Assembly (NCBI RefSeq): GCF_011355085.1
Contig: NZ_VXCP01000038.1
Location: 124,287 to 188,286, forward strand
DNA length: 64,000 nt
Direction of reading: 5' to 3'
Source of the DNA: Pseudomonas akapageensis
GTDB lineage: Bacteria; Pseudomonadota; Gammaproteobacteria; Pseudomonadales; Pseudomonadaceae
The notes under the pieces are model-generated. The model had not been told where the DNA came from. It saw nothing but the letters and a program-made list of their open reading frames with translations, and made no database searches. Of the stretch, positions 50,223 to 59,401 are shown in pieces (the first letter of the stretch is position 1; each line of letters starts with the position of its first letter). The position numbers and the translations under genes were made by a program.

Positions 50223-51173
50223 CCAGCTTCCGGTGAGCAGGCTCCTGGGTGAAAAGCCCTCGAACCTCCAGCGCAAGCCCAAGGCTGCGGGCCGGCGCAC
50301 AACATGCTCGACCCGTACCTGCCAGAACCGCTCGGCACCTTGAAAGGTGTCGGGCGACGGCCCGTCAAGCAGGACTTCTGCGCGGCCGCTGATGTGCAGC
50401 ATGTCACCCGAGGTGAAATCGACGAACAACAAACCGGCCTTTGGATTGAGCAGCAGATTTCCCAGCGTATTGAAATGCAGATTGCCGGAGAAATCGGGAA
50501 TGGTCAGCAGGTTGCCGTCCACCCGGACAAAACCTGTCTGGCCGCCACGGTGCGAGACGTCCACCGAACGCTGCCGCGGGTCGTTGCCCAGGTCCACGAA
50601 ACTTGCAACGAAAAAAGTGTCGGCACCACGAATCATGGCTTGCGCCGCAGCGTCCAGTTCACCCATGCGCTCCACCTGTGGCGTCGATGCGCGCGGGATC
50701 ACCGGCACCAACTCACGCTGTTGAATGTACTGCGGGCAATTGCCGAAGGACTGTTCGACCTCGACCCGAAAGCCATGGTCCGACAGGGCTTTGATGCGAC
50801 CGTTCATACGGTTGCGTCGGCGTGTATGCAAGTCGATGCCCAGCAATCCGACGGCAGTGCCTGGCTCAAACACGAGGCCAAGCGGATCGGTCGCGTCCAC
50901 AAGGCGTTCGATATCCAGCAACTGCGGATCGGGGGAGTGAATGAATCCGGGCTGGCCGTCGAGCAGGCTTGCCCAGGGCAAGCCATCGTTGTCGACCGCA
51001 CCGACCACAATAAAGGGGAGCTGCCGGTAAAACTCCCGGTGCTGATCGGGCATGTAGTCACGCAAGACTTTGCGCCCGATCTCTTCCATTCGTTCAGACA
51101 CGCCAACCCGTTCCTGCAACTGTTTCTCGCCGGCATGCCAGGGAGAGACAACTTGATCGCTTGAATCGCTCAT
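50202..51173 (-). CDS. PNPOx-like flavin-binding family protein
   Basis: The 323-residue protein of the pyridoxamine-phosphate-oxidase-like split-barrel fold has REFYRQLPFIVVGAVDNDGL, PWASLLDGQPGFIHSPDPQL in the N-terminal half and ADTFFVASFVDLGN, TGFVRVDGNLLTIPDFSGNL, GNLLLNPKAGLLFVDFTSGD in the second barrel. Members bind FMN or F420 and oxidise small substrates. The ATG at 51173 follows gggag. It sits 39 bases after a GST gene on the same strand, a frequent pairing in detoxification loci. Confidence 0.83.
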   Translation of the reverse strand: MSDSSDQVVSPWHAGEKQLQERVGVSERMEEIGRKVLRDYMPDQHREFYRQLPFIVVGAVDNDGLPWASLLDGQPGFIHSPDPQLLDIERLVDATDPLGLVFEPGTAVGLLGIDLHTRRRNRMNGRIKALSDHGFRVEVEQSFGNCPQYIQQRELVPVIPRASTPQVERMGELDAAAQAMIRGADTFFVASFVDLGNDPRQRSVDVSHRGGQTGFVRVDGNLLTIPDFSGNLHFNTLGNLLLNPKAGLLFVDFTSGDMLHISGRAEVLLDGPSPDTFQGAERFWQVRVEHVVRRPAALGLRWRFEGFSPRSLLTGSWSDGLGV

Positions 51174-51212
51174 CGCTTTGACTCCCACCTGGTTGGCCAG
51201 TGGCTTTGCGGA

Positions 51213-51836
51213 TCAGGCCGCTTGCAGGCCGATCGCCGTGCGTTGCATTGGAACGAAGCCTTTGAGCGCTTCAATACGCGCCAACCAGGCGCGCACGTTC
51301 GCGTACGCCTCGAGGGACACATTGCCTTCCGGCGCATGGGCGATGTAGGCATACCCGGCGATATCGGCGATGGTGGCGTGGTTGCCGGCGAGGGAGTCGC
51401 GGGTGGCCAACTCCTTGTCCATGACCTGGAGCAGATCATGGGAGCGCTTGATGGTGTCGGCCGCGTCAAAGGGCGCACCGAATACCGTGATCAAGCGGGC
51501 CCTGGCCGGCCCCGAGGCAATCTGCCCGGCAGCGACTGCCAGCCAGCGCTGCACGTTGGCCGCACCGACCGCATCGTCCGGCAACCAGGTACCGGTCTTG
51601 TCGTAGGCCCTGGCCAGGTACACCAGAATCGCCGACGAGTCGGCCAGCACGATGCCGTTGTCGTCGATGACCGGAACCTGGCCAAAACCGTTCATGGCGA
51701 GGAAGCCAGGCTGCTTGTGGGCGCCGTTGGCCAGGTCGACGTTGATCAGTTCGGCTCTCAGGCCCAGCAGGGACAACATCAGTTCGACGCGGTGCGCATG
51801 GCCGGACAGTGGATGGCGGTAGAGTTTGATTGTCAT
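51213..51836 (-). CDS. Glutathione S-transferase
   Basis: The 207-residue GST has an N-terminal thioredoxin-like domain (MTIKLYRHPLSGHAHRVELM, NGFGQVPVIDDNGIVLADSS) with the cis-Pro and Ser-Ser glutathione site, and a helical C-terminal domain (VQRWLAVAAGQIASGPARAR, HATIADIAGYAYIAHAPEGN). The start is the ATG at 51836; the longer frame to 52025 includes a REP and is rejected. It is the first gene of a two-gene unit with the PNPOx-like protein. Confidence 0.88.
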   Translation of the reverse strand: MTIKLYRHPLSGHAHRVELMLSLLGLRAELINVDLANGAHKQPGFLAMNGFGQVPVIDDNGIVLADSSAILVYLARAYDKTGTWLPDDAVGAANVQRWLAVAAGQIASGPARARLITVFGAPFDAADTIKRSHDLLQVMDKELATRDSLAGNHATIADIAGYAYIAHAPEGNVSLEAYANVRAWLARIEALKGFVPMQRTAIGLQAA

Positions 51837-52443
51837 CTCGGTTTCCTGATCGAGGTTGGTTGCGTTGAAGCTTGCCTCTGTACCTCTATCAACAGAATCA
51901 CCAGTTTTGGCAATCCACTGTTTCAGCTGGTGAAATAAAACTGTGTTGCCTGTTCGGGCCTCATCGCTGGCAAGCCAGCTCCTACAGGGTAGCGGATACA
52001 TCGATAACTTTTTCGATACTGGCACAATAATACTACTCCCGACTTGCTCATTTACTTATAGCGGCAAACCCGCCTGGCCCTACTAGATATTTAATATCGC
52101 CTAGCACTTATTGTTTGATCAAAAAACCTATCAGTTTTGCTAGGTTGTTGCGCAAGCAACCCGAGGTTAGTGTAACGACGTATTACCGAAGTGCATTTTC
52201 GATTTGGGGAACAGTGAAGCGTTCGACCATCAAAACCGGCTCTATCCCAAGACATACCACTACAACAAGGAAGTTGCGTAAAACTTGAGTGCACATTCCT
52301 GGGCACTCGAAACTTATTCTGCCTGCACCCGGAACTTTGACATTAAGCCGTCACACTTTCGCGTGCCCGAGCACTGCTGATTATTCAATCCAGTCTGGTT
52401 CTTATTGTTTGAACCGGCGTGATAAACACATGAGGTGAGTGCG
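51837..52443 (+). promoter_or_regulatory. algD upstream region
   Basis: About 600 bases without a gene. It contains a single REP (51961-51989), then an AT-rich stretch (52020-52200) as is usual for the long regulatory region before algD. A gaactt at 52333-52338 matches the -35 element of AlgU (sigma22) promoters, about 105 bases before the algD start. The expected -10 (tctga-like) at the right spacing is not clear. AlgR-type boxes were searched by eye and not found convincingly. Confidence 0.5.
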
Positions 52444-53760
52444 ATGCGTATCAGCATCTTTGGTTTGGGTTATGTCGGTGCAGTCTGCGCCGGTTGCTTG
52501 TCTGCACGGGGTCATGAGGTCGTTGGCGTTGATATTTCCGACACCAAGATCGACCTGATCAACAAGGGTAAATCGCCCATCGTTGAACCCGGCCTGGAAG
52601 AACTTCTTCAGCAGGGCATCAAGAGCGGTCGCCTGCGCGGCACGACCAGCTTTTCCGAAGCCATTCGCGACACCGACTTGTCGATGATTTGCGTCGCTAC
52701 GCCAAGCAAGAAGAACGGTGACCTGGAAACGAACTTCATCGAATCGGTGTGCCGCGAGATCGGTCTGGCCCTGCGCGAGAAAAACACCCGCCACACCGTC
52801 GTCGTACGTAGCACCGTGCTGCCGGGCACCGTGAAGAACGTGGTCATCCCGGTCCTCGAAGATTACTCGGGCAAGAAAGCCGGCGTCGACTTCGGCGTCG
52901 AGGTCAACCCGGAATTCCTGCGCGAAAGCACCGCGATCAAGGACTACGACTTCCCACCGATGACCGTCATTGGCGAATTCGACAAGGCCAGCGGCGATGT
53001 TCTGCAATCGCTGTACGAAGCACTCGACGCTCCGATCATCCGCAAGGACGTCGAAGTGGCCGAGATGATCAAGTACACCTGCAACGTCTGGCATGCGACC
53101 AAGGTCACCTTCGCCAACGAGATCGGCAACATCGCCAAGGCTGTCGGCGTCGATGGTCGTGTCGTGATGGATGTGGTCTGCCAGGACAAGGCCCTGAACC
53201 TGTCGCAGTACTACATGCGCCCGGGCTTCGCCTTCGGCGGCTCCTGCCTGCCCAAGGACGTGCGCGCCCTGACCTACCGTGCAGGCGCGCTGGACGTGGA
53301 AGCACCGTTGCTCAACTCGCTGATGCGCAGCAACGAGTCCCAGGTCCAGAACGCCTTCGACATCATTTCCAGTCACGACAAACGCAAGGTCGCCCTGCTC
53401 GGCCTGAGCTTCAAGGCCGGCACTGATGACCTGCGCGAAAGCCCATTGGTGGAACTGGCGGAAATGCTGATCGGCAAGGGCTACAACCTGAGCATCTATG
53501 ACAGCAACGTCGAATACGCGCGCATCCATGGGGCGAACAAGGACTACATCGAGTCGAAGATCCCCCACGTCTCGTCCCTGCTCAACTCGGACTTCGATCA
53601 GGTCATCAACAACGCCGACGTGATCATCCTCGGCAACCGCGACGAGAAGTTCCGCGCCATCGCCCAGAACGTACCCGAGGGCAAACAGGTCATCGACCTG
53701 GTCGGTTTCATGGCCAGGACCACTTCTGCGGCCCACCGTACCGAAGGCATCTGCTGGTAA
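52444..53760 (+). CDS. algD: GDP-mannose 6-dehydrogenase AlgD
   Basis: The 438-residue enzyme makes GDP-mannuronate, the alginate precursor, by two-step NAD-linked oxidation. The N-terminal Rossmann motif is MRISIFGLGYVGAVCAGCLS and the catalytic cysteine sits in AFGGSCLPKDVRALTYRAG (near residue 268). GLSFKAGTDDLRESPLVELA belongs to the UDP-binding domain of the family. The ATG at 52444 follows gaggtgag; an in-frame ATG nine bases earlier is less well placed. It is the first gene of the alginate operon. Confidence 0.97.
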   Translation: MRISIFGLGYVGAVCAGCLSARGHEVVGVDISDTKIDLINKGKSPIVEPGLEELLQQGIKSGRLRGTTSFSEAIRDTDLSMICVATPSKKNGDLETNFIESVCREIGLALREKNTRHTVVVRSTVLPGTVKNVVIPVLEDYSGKKAGVDFGVEVNPEFLRESTAIKDYDFPPMTVIGEFDKASGDVLQSLYEALDAPIIRKDVEVAEMIKYTCNVWHATKVTFANEIGNIAKAVGVDGRVVMDVVCQDKALNLSQYYMRPGFAFGGSCLPKDVRALTYRAGALDVEAPLLNSLMRSNESQVQNAFDIISSHDKRKVALLGLSFKAGTDDLRESPLVELAEMLIGKGYNLSIYDSNVEYARIHGANKDYIESKIPHVSSLLNSDFDQVINNADVIILGNRDEKFRAIAQNVPEGKQVIDLVGFMARTTSAAHRTEGICW

Positions 53761-53763
53761 TCG

Positions 53764-53784
53764 CTGCGGGCCTTCGGGCCCTGC
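53764..53784 (+). terminator. Hairpin between algD and alg8
   Basis: A short GC stem, gggcc-ttc-ggccc, right after the algD stop, without a T-run. It may only partly reduce transcription or stabilise the algD end of the message. Confidence 0.4.
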
Positions 53785-53856
53785 GCAACACCCTATGCCT
53801 GCCTTAACCAAATTCGGGCCCTGTGACCCGTTTAAACAGGCCCGATAACAAGACGG

Positions 53857-55344
53857 ATGCAGATGATGCACAGGCTAAAACACAACCTCCTCCTGGCCGC
53901 CGGTTGGCTGTTCTATTTGAGCCTGCTCATGGCGATCGCCCTGATGCTGCCCAAAACCATTTTCGACCCTGAGTCGAAGTACTTCATCCTCCTGATAGGC
54001 GTCGTCGGTATCTGGCGTTATTCCGTGGGTGCCACGCATTTCCTGCGCGGCATGCTGTTTCTCTACGTGGTCTACCCGTATCTGCGGCGCAAGGTGCGCA
54101 AGCTCGGTGCGGCGGCTGACCCGTCCCACGTCTTTCTGATGGTCACCAGCTTTCGCATCGACGCGCTGACCACCGCCCAGGTCTACAGCTCGGTGATTCG
54201 CGAGGCGATCGCCTGCGGCTTCCCGACCACCGTGGTCTGTTCGCTGGTGGAGATGTCCGACGAGCTGCTGGTGAAAAGCCTCTGGGACAGGTTCAACCCG
54301 CCAGAGCGGGTCAAACTGGACTTCGTGCGTATCGCCGGGACCGGCAAGCGCGATGGCCTGGCCCACGGCTTCCGCGCGATTTCCCGCCAACTGCCGGACG
54401 ATAACGCGGTGGTCGCGGTCATCGACGGCGACACCGTGCTCGAAGAGGGCCTGGTGCGCAAGACCGTGCCCTGGTTCAAGTATTTCGACAATGTCGGCGG
54501 CTTGACCACCAACGAATTCTGCGAAGTGCGCGGCGGTTACATCATGAGCCAATGGCACAAGCTGCGCTTCGCCCAGCGTCATCTCAACATGTGCTCGATG
54601 GCCCTGTCCAAGCGCGTGCTGACCATGACCGGACGCATGTCGATGTTCCGTGCCTCGGTGGTGACCAACCCCGAATTCATCGCCGACGTCGAAAGCGACT
54701 CGCTGCAGCACTGGCGTCTGGGTCACTTCAAGTTCCTCACCGGCGACGATAAGTCCAGCTGGTTCAGCCTGATGCGCCTGGGCTACGACACCTTCTACGT
54801 GCCGGATGCAGCGATCACAACGGTCGAGCACCCACCGGAAAAGAGCTTCATCAAGGCCAGCCGTAAATTGATGTTCCGCTGGTACGGCAACAACCTGCGG
54901 CAGAACTCGCGAGCGCTGGGCCTGGGTGTCCGCCGCCTGGGCCTGTTCACCAGCATGGTGCTGTTCGATCAGCGCATTTCGATGTGGGCCTGCCTGCTGG
55001 GCCTGACGCTCGCCATCATCGCCAGCATCAAGTTCAGCCCGGTCTACTTCCTGGTTTACCTGCTATGGATCGGCATCACCCGACTGATCCTGACGTTCCT
55101 GCTGCTGTGTACCGGCCACCCCATCGGCCCGGCCTACCCGCTGATCCTTTATTACAACCAGATCGCCGGCGCGATCATGAAGATCTACGTCTTCTTCCGC
55201 CTCGACCGACAGGCCTGGACGCGCCAGCCCACTGTCCTCAAGCGTGATCTGGCGAGCTTTCAACAATGGTTCAACACCTGGTCTTCCCGGACCATGACCT
55301 TCTCGGCGGTCAGCATTTTCGTAGCTGTGCTGATGGCCATGTGA
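53857..55344 (+). CDS. alg8: Alginate polymerase glycosyltransferase Alg8
   Basis: The 495-residue inner-membrane GT2 synthase starts at ATG 53857, though the third in-frame ATG (53866, MHRLKHNLLLAAGW) corresponds to the usual Pseudomonas start. The cytosolic domain has AVVAVIDGDTVLEEGLVRKT (metal-binding Asp), the TGDDKSSW acceptor motif and RKLMFRWYGNNLRQNS. N- and C-terminal membrane helices flank it (WLFYLSLLMAIALMLP, FLVYLLWIGITRLILTFLLL). It polymerises mannuronate and needs Alg44 bound to c-di-GMP. Confidence 0.97.
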   Translation: MQMMHRLKHNLLLAAGWLFYLSLLMAIALMLPKTIFDPESKYFILLIGVVGIWRYSVGATHFLRGMLFLYVVYPYLRRKVRKLGAAADPSHVFLMVTSFRIDALTTAQVYSSVIREAIACGFPTTVVCSLVEMSDELLVKSLWDRFNPPERVKLDFVRIAGTGKRDGLAHGFRAISRQLPDDNAVVAVIDGDTVLEEGLVRKTVPWFKYFDNVGGLTTNEFCEVRGGYIMSQWHKLRFAQRHLNMCSMALSKRVLTMTGRMSMFRASVVTNPEFIADVESDSLQHWRLGHFKFLTGDDKSSWFSLMRLGYDTFYVPDAAITTVEHPPEKSFIKASRKLMFRWYGNNLRQNSRALGLGVRRLGLFTSMVLFDQRISMWACLLGLTLAIIASIKFSPVYFLVYLLWIGITRLILTFLLLCTGHPIGPAYPLILYYNQIAGAIMKIYVFFRLDRQAWTRQPTVLKRDLASFQQWFNTWSSRTMTFSAVSIFVAVLMAM

Positions 55345-55380
55345 GCCGGCCTCCAAATGGATTTAACAAGGAGTACCCCC

Positions 55381-56556
55381 ATGAATGAAGCAGTGAACGG
55401 TAATGTCGTGCATGAAGCCCAAACCCAACGCCAACACGCCCGGGTGCGGATTGCGGCCAAGCTGAGCTACAAAGGCGCCGACACTGAAATCGACACGATC
55501 GAGGACCTCTCGGCTGGCGGCTTCTGCGTCCTCGCCAAACAGCCCCGGCGCGTGGGCGATGTGCTTCATGGTCGCCTGCAGTTTCTGATCGAAAACCTGA
55601 TCATAGCCATGGACGTGGAGTTCCAGATCCGTTCATACGACCCGAGCAACGGCCGTACGGGCTGCCAGTTCCAGAACCTGGAGAAAAACGACATCAGCTT
55701 CCTGCGTTACCTGATCACCTCGCACCTGGCCGGTGAATGGGTGACCGTGAACGGTGTGCTGAACGCCCTGCAGCGCGACAACTTCACCAAGCCGCGCAAG
55801 CAAAAGGATGGCGGCAGCGGCATGAGTACCTTCGGTCGCCTGCGCGCCGTGATCTTCAGCCTGGGGATCTTTCTGGTCGGCCTCGCGGCCTTCGGCTTCA
55901 TCGCCAAATCCTTGTACGGCATGTACTTCGTCAGCCATGCCGAAGCGGGTGTGGTCAGCATGCCGAGCGTGAACGTCACCATACCGCGCGACGGCACCGT
56001 GCAGAGCCTGGTGCAGGTACACGGCGAAGTCGCCAAAGGTGCACCGTTGGCTTCATTCAGCACCAGCATGCTCGATGTGTTCAAGGACCATCTGGACGAG
56101 AAGCAGCTGGAATCGGCCAAGATCGAGGAACTGTTCGGCAAGCAATTGAGCGGCACCCTGACCAGCCCCTGCGATTGCATCGTCTCGCAGCAACTGGTCG
56201 CTGACGGCCAGCCAGCCAGCAAGGGCGCGGTGATCTTCCAGCTGCTGCCGCGCAACAGCCAGGCCACTGTGGACGCACGCTTCAACCATCGCCATTTCGA
56301 CGCCGTCCAGCCAGGCACCGAGGTCACCTTCCAGGTCGCCGGCGAAAACGATGTTCGTCTGGGGGAGATTGTCGACAGTTCGATTGTCAGCAGCCAACAC
56401 CTGAGCAGAGAGGATTTGTCTTCGGATATTCGGGTGACGATCAAGCCTGATGAACCGCTGGACAGCGCATTGGAGGGGCGCCCGGTGGAAGTGATCAGTG
56501 ATCGGGGTTCCTGGCTGGGCTGGTTGTTCGGTAAAGCTGCGGCTCGTGGACTCTGA
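55381..56556 (+). CDS. alg44: Alginate c-di-GMP receptor Alg44
   Basis: The 391-residue protein has an N-terminal PilZ domain whose c-di-GMP motifs are intact: QRQHARVRIAAKL (RxxxR-type) and EDLSAGGFCVLAKQ (D-x-S-x-x-G). A single membrane helix near 160-180 (VIFSLGIFLVGLAAFGFIAK) leads to a periplasmic HlyD-like region (VNVTIPRDGTVQSLVQVHGE). It activates Alg8 when c-di-GMP is high. The start ATG at 55381 follows aaggag. Confidence 0.96.
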   Translation: MNEAVNGNVVHEAQTQRQHARVRIAAKLSYKGADTEIDTIEDLSAGGFCVLAKQPRRVGDVLHGRLQFLIENLIIAMDVEFQIRSYDPSNGRTGCQFQNLEKNDISFLRYLITSHLAGEWVTVNGVLNALQRDNFTKPRKQKDGGSGMSTFGRLRAVIFSLGIFLVGLAAFGFIAKSLYGMYFVSHAEAGVVSMPSVNVTIPRDGTVQSLVQVHGEVAKGAPLASFSTSMLDVFKDHLDEKQLESAKIEELFGKQLSGTLTSPCDCIVSQQLVADGQPASKGAVIFQLLPRNSQATVDARFNHRHFDAVQPGTEVTFQVAGENDVRLGEIVDSSIVSSQHLSREDLSSDIRVTIKPDEPLDSALEGRPVEVISDRGSWLGWLFGKAAARGL

Positions 56557-56563
56557 AGGAGGC

Positions 56564-57922
56564 ATGCCGGTGAAACTACGCGACGCTGGCGAGTGCTGCG
56601 CACTCGATCGCGGGCAAGCCCGCTCCCACAGAGTTAGTCCACTCAACACAAAACCCTGTGGGAGCTGGCTTGCCAGCGATGCTCTTAAAATCACCACATT
56701 GGCGATTGCTATCGGCCTCGGTGGCTGTGCCGGCCTACCCGACCAACGCCTGGCCAATGAAGCGCTCAAGCGCGGTGACACGGCATTGGCTGAACGCAAT
56801 TACCGCCAGCTGGCGGATCTGGGCTACAGCGATGCCCAGGCGCGTCTGGGCCGCTTGCTGGTAGCCACGCCCGGTGCCAGCGAAGCCGAGCACATTGAAG
56901 CCGAAACCTTGCTGAGCAAGGCCTTTGCCAATGGCGAGAGCAATACCTTGGTCCCGCTGGCGATGCTCTACCTGCAATACCCGCACAGCTTCCCCGGGGT
57001 CAACGCGCAGCAGAGGATCGATCAGTGGCGCGCTGCCGGTTACCCCGAAGCTGATCTCGCTCAGATGTTGCTGTACCGCACCCAGGGTACCTTCGACCAG
57101 CATCTGGATGAAGTCGAGCGCATCTGCAAGGCGGCGCTGAGCACCACAGACATCTGCTACGTGGAGCTGGCGACCGTCTACCAGAAGCGCGGCCAGGCCG
57201 ACCGGCAGGCCGAGATGGTCAAGCAACTGCAAGACGCTTACCAACGCGGCGCAGTCCCGGCCACGCGGGTCGACAGTGTCGCCCGCGTGCTCGCCGATGC
57301 CAAGCTGGGCAAGACCGACGAAAAAACCGCGCAGACCCTGCTTGAACAAGTCGCTGCAGCCAATCCAGCCTCCTGGGTCAGCCTGGCGCAATTGCTCTAC
57401 GACTTCCCGGAACTGGGCGACGTCGACAAGCTGATGGCTTACATCGACAAAGGCCGTGCAGCCGATCAGCCCCGTGCCGAGCTGCTGCTGGGCAGGCTCT
57501 ACTACGACGGCAAGATGGTCCCGGCCGACGCCAAACAAGCCGAAAGCCATCTGCAAAACGCCGCCGCCACCGAGAACAATGCTCACTACTACCTGGGCCT
57601 GCTGTACGGTCGCGGCTACCTGGGCCAGGTCGAGCCGCAGAAAGCCCTCGACCACCTGCTGACTGCCGCCCGTGGCGGTCAGAGCAACGCCGACTATGCG
57701 CTGGCGCGGTTGTTCTCCCAAGGGCACGGGACCAGGCCCGACCCGGTCAACGCTTATGTCTTCAGCCAACTGGCGCTGGCGCAAAACACACCGCAAGCCA
57801 CCGAGCTTGCCCAGCAACTCAATGAACAACTGCCGCCGGCACAACGTGCCCAGGCCCAGCGCCTGTTGCAACAGGAACGGCGAATGCGCGCGCTGCAAGC
57901 AGACGGTGAGGATTCCCTATGA
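56564..57922 (+). CDS. algK: Alginate export lipoprotein AlgK with unusual N-terminus
   Basis: The 452-residue protein is a scaffold of TPR/Sel1-like repeats (LADLGYSDAQARLGRLLVAT, YYLGLLYGRGYLGQVEPQKA, DYALARLFSQGHGTRPDPVN) that links the alginate porin AlgE to the periplasmic complex. The lipobox IAIGLGGCAG is intact, but its cysteine is residue 55 from the only ribosome-bound start (ATG 56564 after aaggaggc). The extra residues 7-40 are encoded by a REP doublet lying inside the reading frame. No later in-frame start gives a normal signal peptide. Function may be impaired, or the leader may still work with an internal start. Confidence 0.92.
   Translation: MPVKLRDAGECCALDRGQARSHRVSPLNTKPCGSWLASDALKITTLAIAIGLGGCAGLPDQRLANEALKRGDTALAERNYRQLADLGYSDAQARLGRLLVATPGASEAEHIEAETLLSKAFANGESNTLVPLAMLYLQYPHSFPGVNAQQRIDQWRAAGYPEADLAQMLLYRTQGTFDQHLDEVERICKAALSTTDICYVELATVYQKRGQADRQAEMVKQLQDAYQRGAVPATRVDSVARVLADAKLGKTDEKTAQTLLEQVAAANPASWVSLAQLLYDFPELGDVDKLMAYIDKGRAADQPRAELLLGRLYYDGKMVPADAKQAESHLQNAAATENNAHYYLGLLYGRGYLGQVEPQKALDHLLTAARGGQSNADYALARLFSQGHGTRPDPVNAYVFSQLALAQNTPQATELAQQLNEQLPPAQRAQAQRLLQQERRMRALQADGEDSL
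56606..56681. repeat. REP doublet inside the algK leader
   Basis: gatcgcgggcaagcccgctc ... ctgtgggagctggcttgcca, two facing REP cores about 25 bases apart. The same pair structure occurs in intergenic positions elsewhere in the window. Here it is translated in frame. Confidence 0.85.
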
Positions 57923-59376
57923 AACTCAATCCCTGGATGAAGGCCGGCATTGGCCTGGGCTTCGCCCTGATCTGGTCATGCCCGACCCTGGCAGCAAGGA
58001 CCGCCGAGAAGAACTTCGGCCTGGACGTGAAAATCACCGGCGAGTCCGAAGCCGACCGTGACCTGGGCACTCGCTCCGGCGGCGACGTCAGCGGCGTCGG
58101 TCTGGACCTGCGCCCCTGGGTCTACGGCGAGCGCGGCAACTGGAGCGCCTACGCCATGGGCCAGGCGGTCGCTGCCACCGACATCATCGAGACCGACCCC
58201 CTGAACCAGTCATCCGATCAAGGTCAAACGCAAACCAGCAGCATCGACGGCCGTGAGCCGGACAAGAGCTACCTGGCCATGCGCGAGTTCTGGATCGGCT
58301 ACAGCGGCCTGACCCCCTACCCTGGCGAGCAATTGAAGTTCGGCCGCCAGCGCCTGCACAACAATGACGGCATGTGGCGCGACACCAACATCGAAGCCCT
58401 CAACTGGACCTTCGACACCACCCTGCTGCGCGCCAACCTGGGCGTGGCCGAGCGCTTCAGCGAATACCGCACCGACCTGACCGAACTGGCCCCCGATGAC
58501 AAGGATCGTGTGCATCTCTACGGCGATGTCGCGACCCAATGGCAACCGGGCCACTGGGCCGGCCTGCGCGCCCACCACAGCCATGACAGCGGCCACCTGG
58601 CCAACCCCGGCGAAGTGGTCGACGACCAGGACAAGACGCAAACCGGCGACCTCACCTGGCTGGGGCTGGAAGCCGACAGCGATGCCTACGACTTCCGCAA
58701 CCAGAACACCCTCAACTACTGGGCCAGCGTGACCTGGCTGACCGGTGATCGTGACGCCCTCGACACCACCACGGTCAATGGCGAACAGATCGCCACCGGC
58801 AAGCAGAGTGGCGACGTCAACGCCTGGGCCACGGATTTGGGCATCCGCCTGCGCCTGGACCCGAACTGGCAAGTCGGCGCCGCCTACGCCCGTGGTTCGG
58901 ACAACTACGAGCAGACCGGCCTTCAAAGCAACCGTTCCCGCTTCACCGGCACTCGCTCGTTCGTCCGCCGTTTCGGTGAGGCCTTCCGTGGCGAACTGGG
59001 CAACCTGCAGGCCGCGACACTGTTCACCTCCTGGCAACTGCGCGGCGACTACGACGCCAGCCTGATCTACCACAAGTTCTGGCGCGTCGATGGCGACCAG
59101 AACATTGAAGGCAGCAGCATCAATGCCGTGGTCGACGATAACGGCATCAACCGTCAGCTGATCCAGGGCGAGAACGACCTGGGCCAGGAAATGGATCTGG
59201 TGGTCACCAAGTACTTCAAGCAAGGCCTGCTGTCCGCGGCCCTGAGCCAGTCGATCGACGAACCGTCGGCGCTGGTGCGCCTGCGCGGGGGTGTATTCAA
59301 GCCCGGCGACGCCTACGGCAAGGAAGTGGATTCGTACATGCACCGCGCCTTCGTCGACGTGATCTGGCAATTCTGA
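57919..59376 (+). CDS. algE: Alginate outer-membrane porin AlgE
   Basis: The 485-residue 18-stranded barrel protein has signal peptide MKLNPWMKAGIGLGFALIWS (cleavage near LAA). Typical stretches are GLDVKITGESEADRDLGTRS, DLRPWVYGERGNWSAYAMGQ, EFWIGYSGLTPYPGEQLKFG, and the end MHRAFVDVIWQF with a terminal Phe for Bam-dependent assembly. It forms the anion-selective exit channel for alginate. The start overlaps the algK stop (ATGA). Confidence 0.96.
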   Translation: MKLNPWMKAGIGLGFALIWSCPTLAARTAEKNFGLDVKITGESEADRDLGTRSGGDVSGVGLDLRPWVYGERGNWSAYAMGQAVAATDIIETDPLNQSSDQGQTQTSSIDGREPDKSYLAMREFWIGYSGLTPYPGEQLKFGRQRLHNNDGMWRDTNIEALNWTFDTTLLRANLGVAERFSEYRTDLTELAPDDKDRVHLYGDVATQWQPGHWAGLRAHHSHDSGHLANPGEVVDDQDKTQTGDLTWLGLEADSDAYDFRNQNTLNYWASVTWLTGDRDALDTTTVNGEQIATGKQSGDVNAWATDLGIRLRLDPNWQVGAAYARGSDNYEQTGLQSNRSRFTGTRSFVRRFGEAFRGELGNLQAATLFTSWQLRGDYDASLIYHKFWRVDGDQNIEGSSINAVVDDNGINRQLIQGENDLGQEMDLVVTKYFKQGLLSAALSQSIDEPSALVRLRGGVFKPGDAYGKEVDSYMHRAFVDVIWQF

Positions 59377-59401
59377 TGCAAGCCACCAAGGGAGCGATGA
59401 G

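Noticed and set aside
52200..52240. AlgR-type box before algD (gcgttcgacc)
   Set aside because: It differs from the ccgttcgtc consensus at several positions and stands alone.
56681..56864. Alternative algK start at the ATG 56681 just behind the REP doublet
   Set aside because: That ATG is in another frame and would not read into AlgK.
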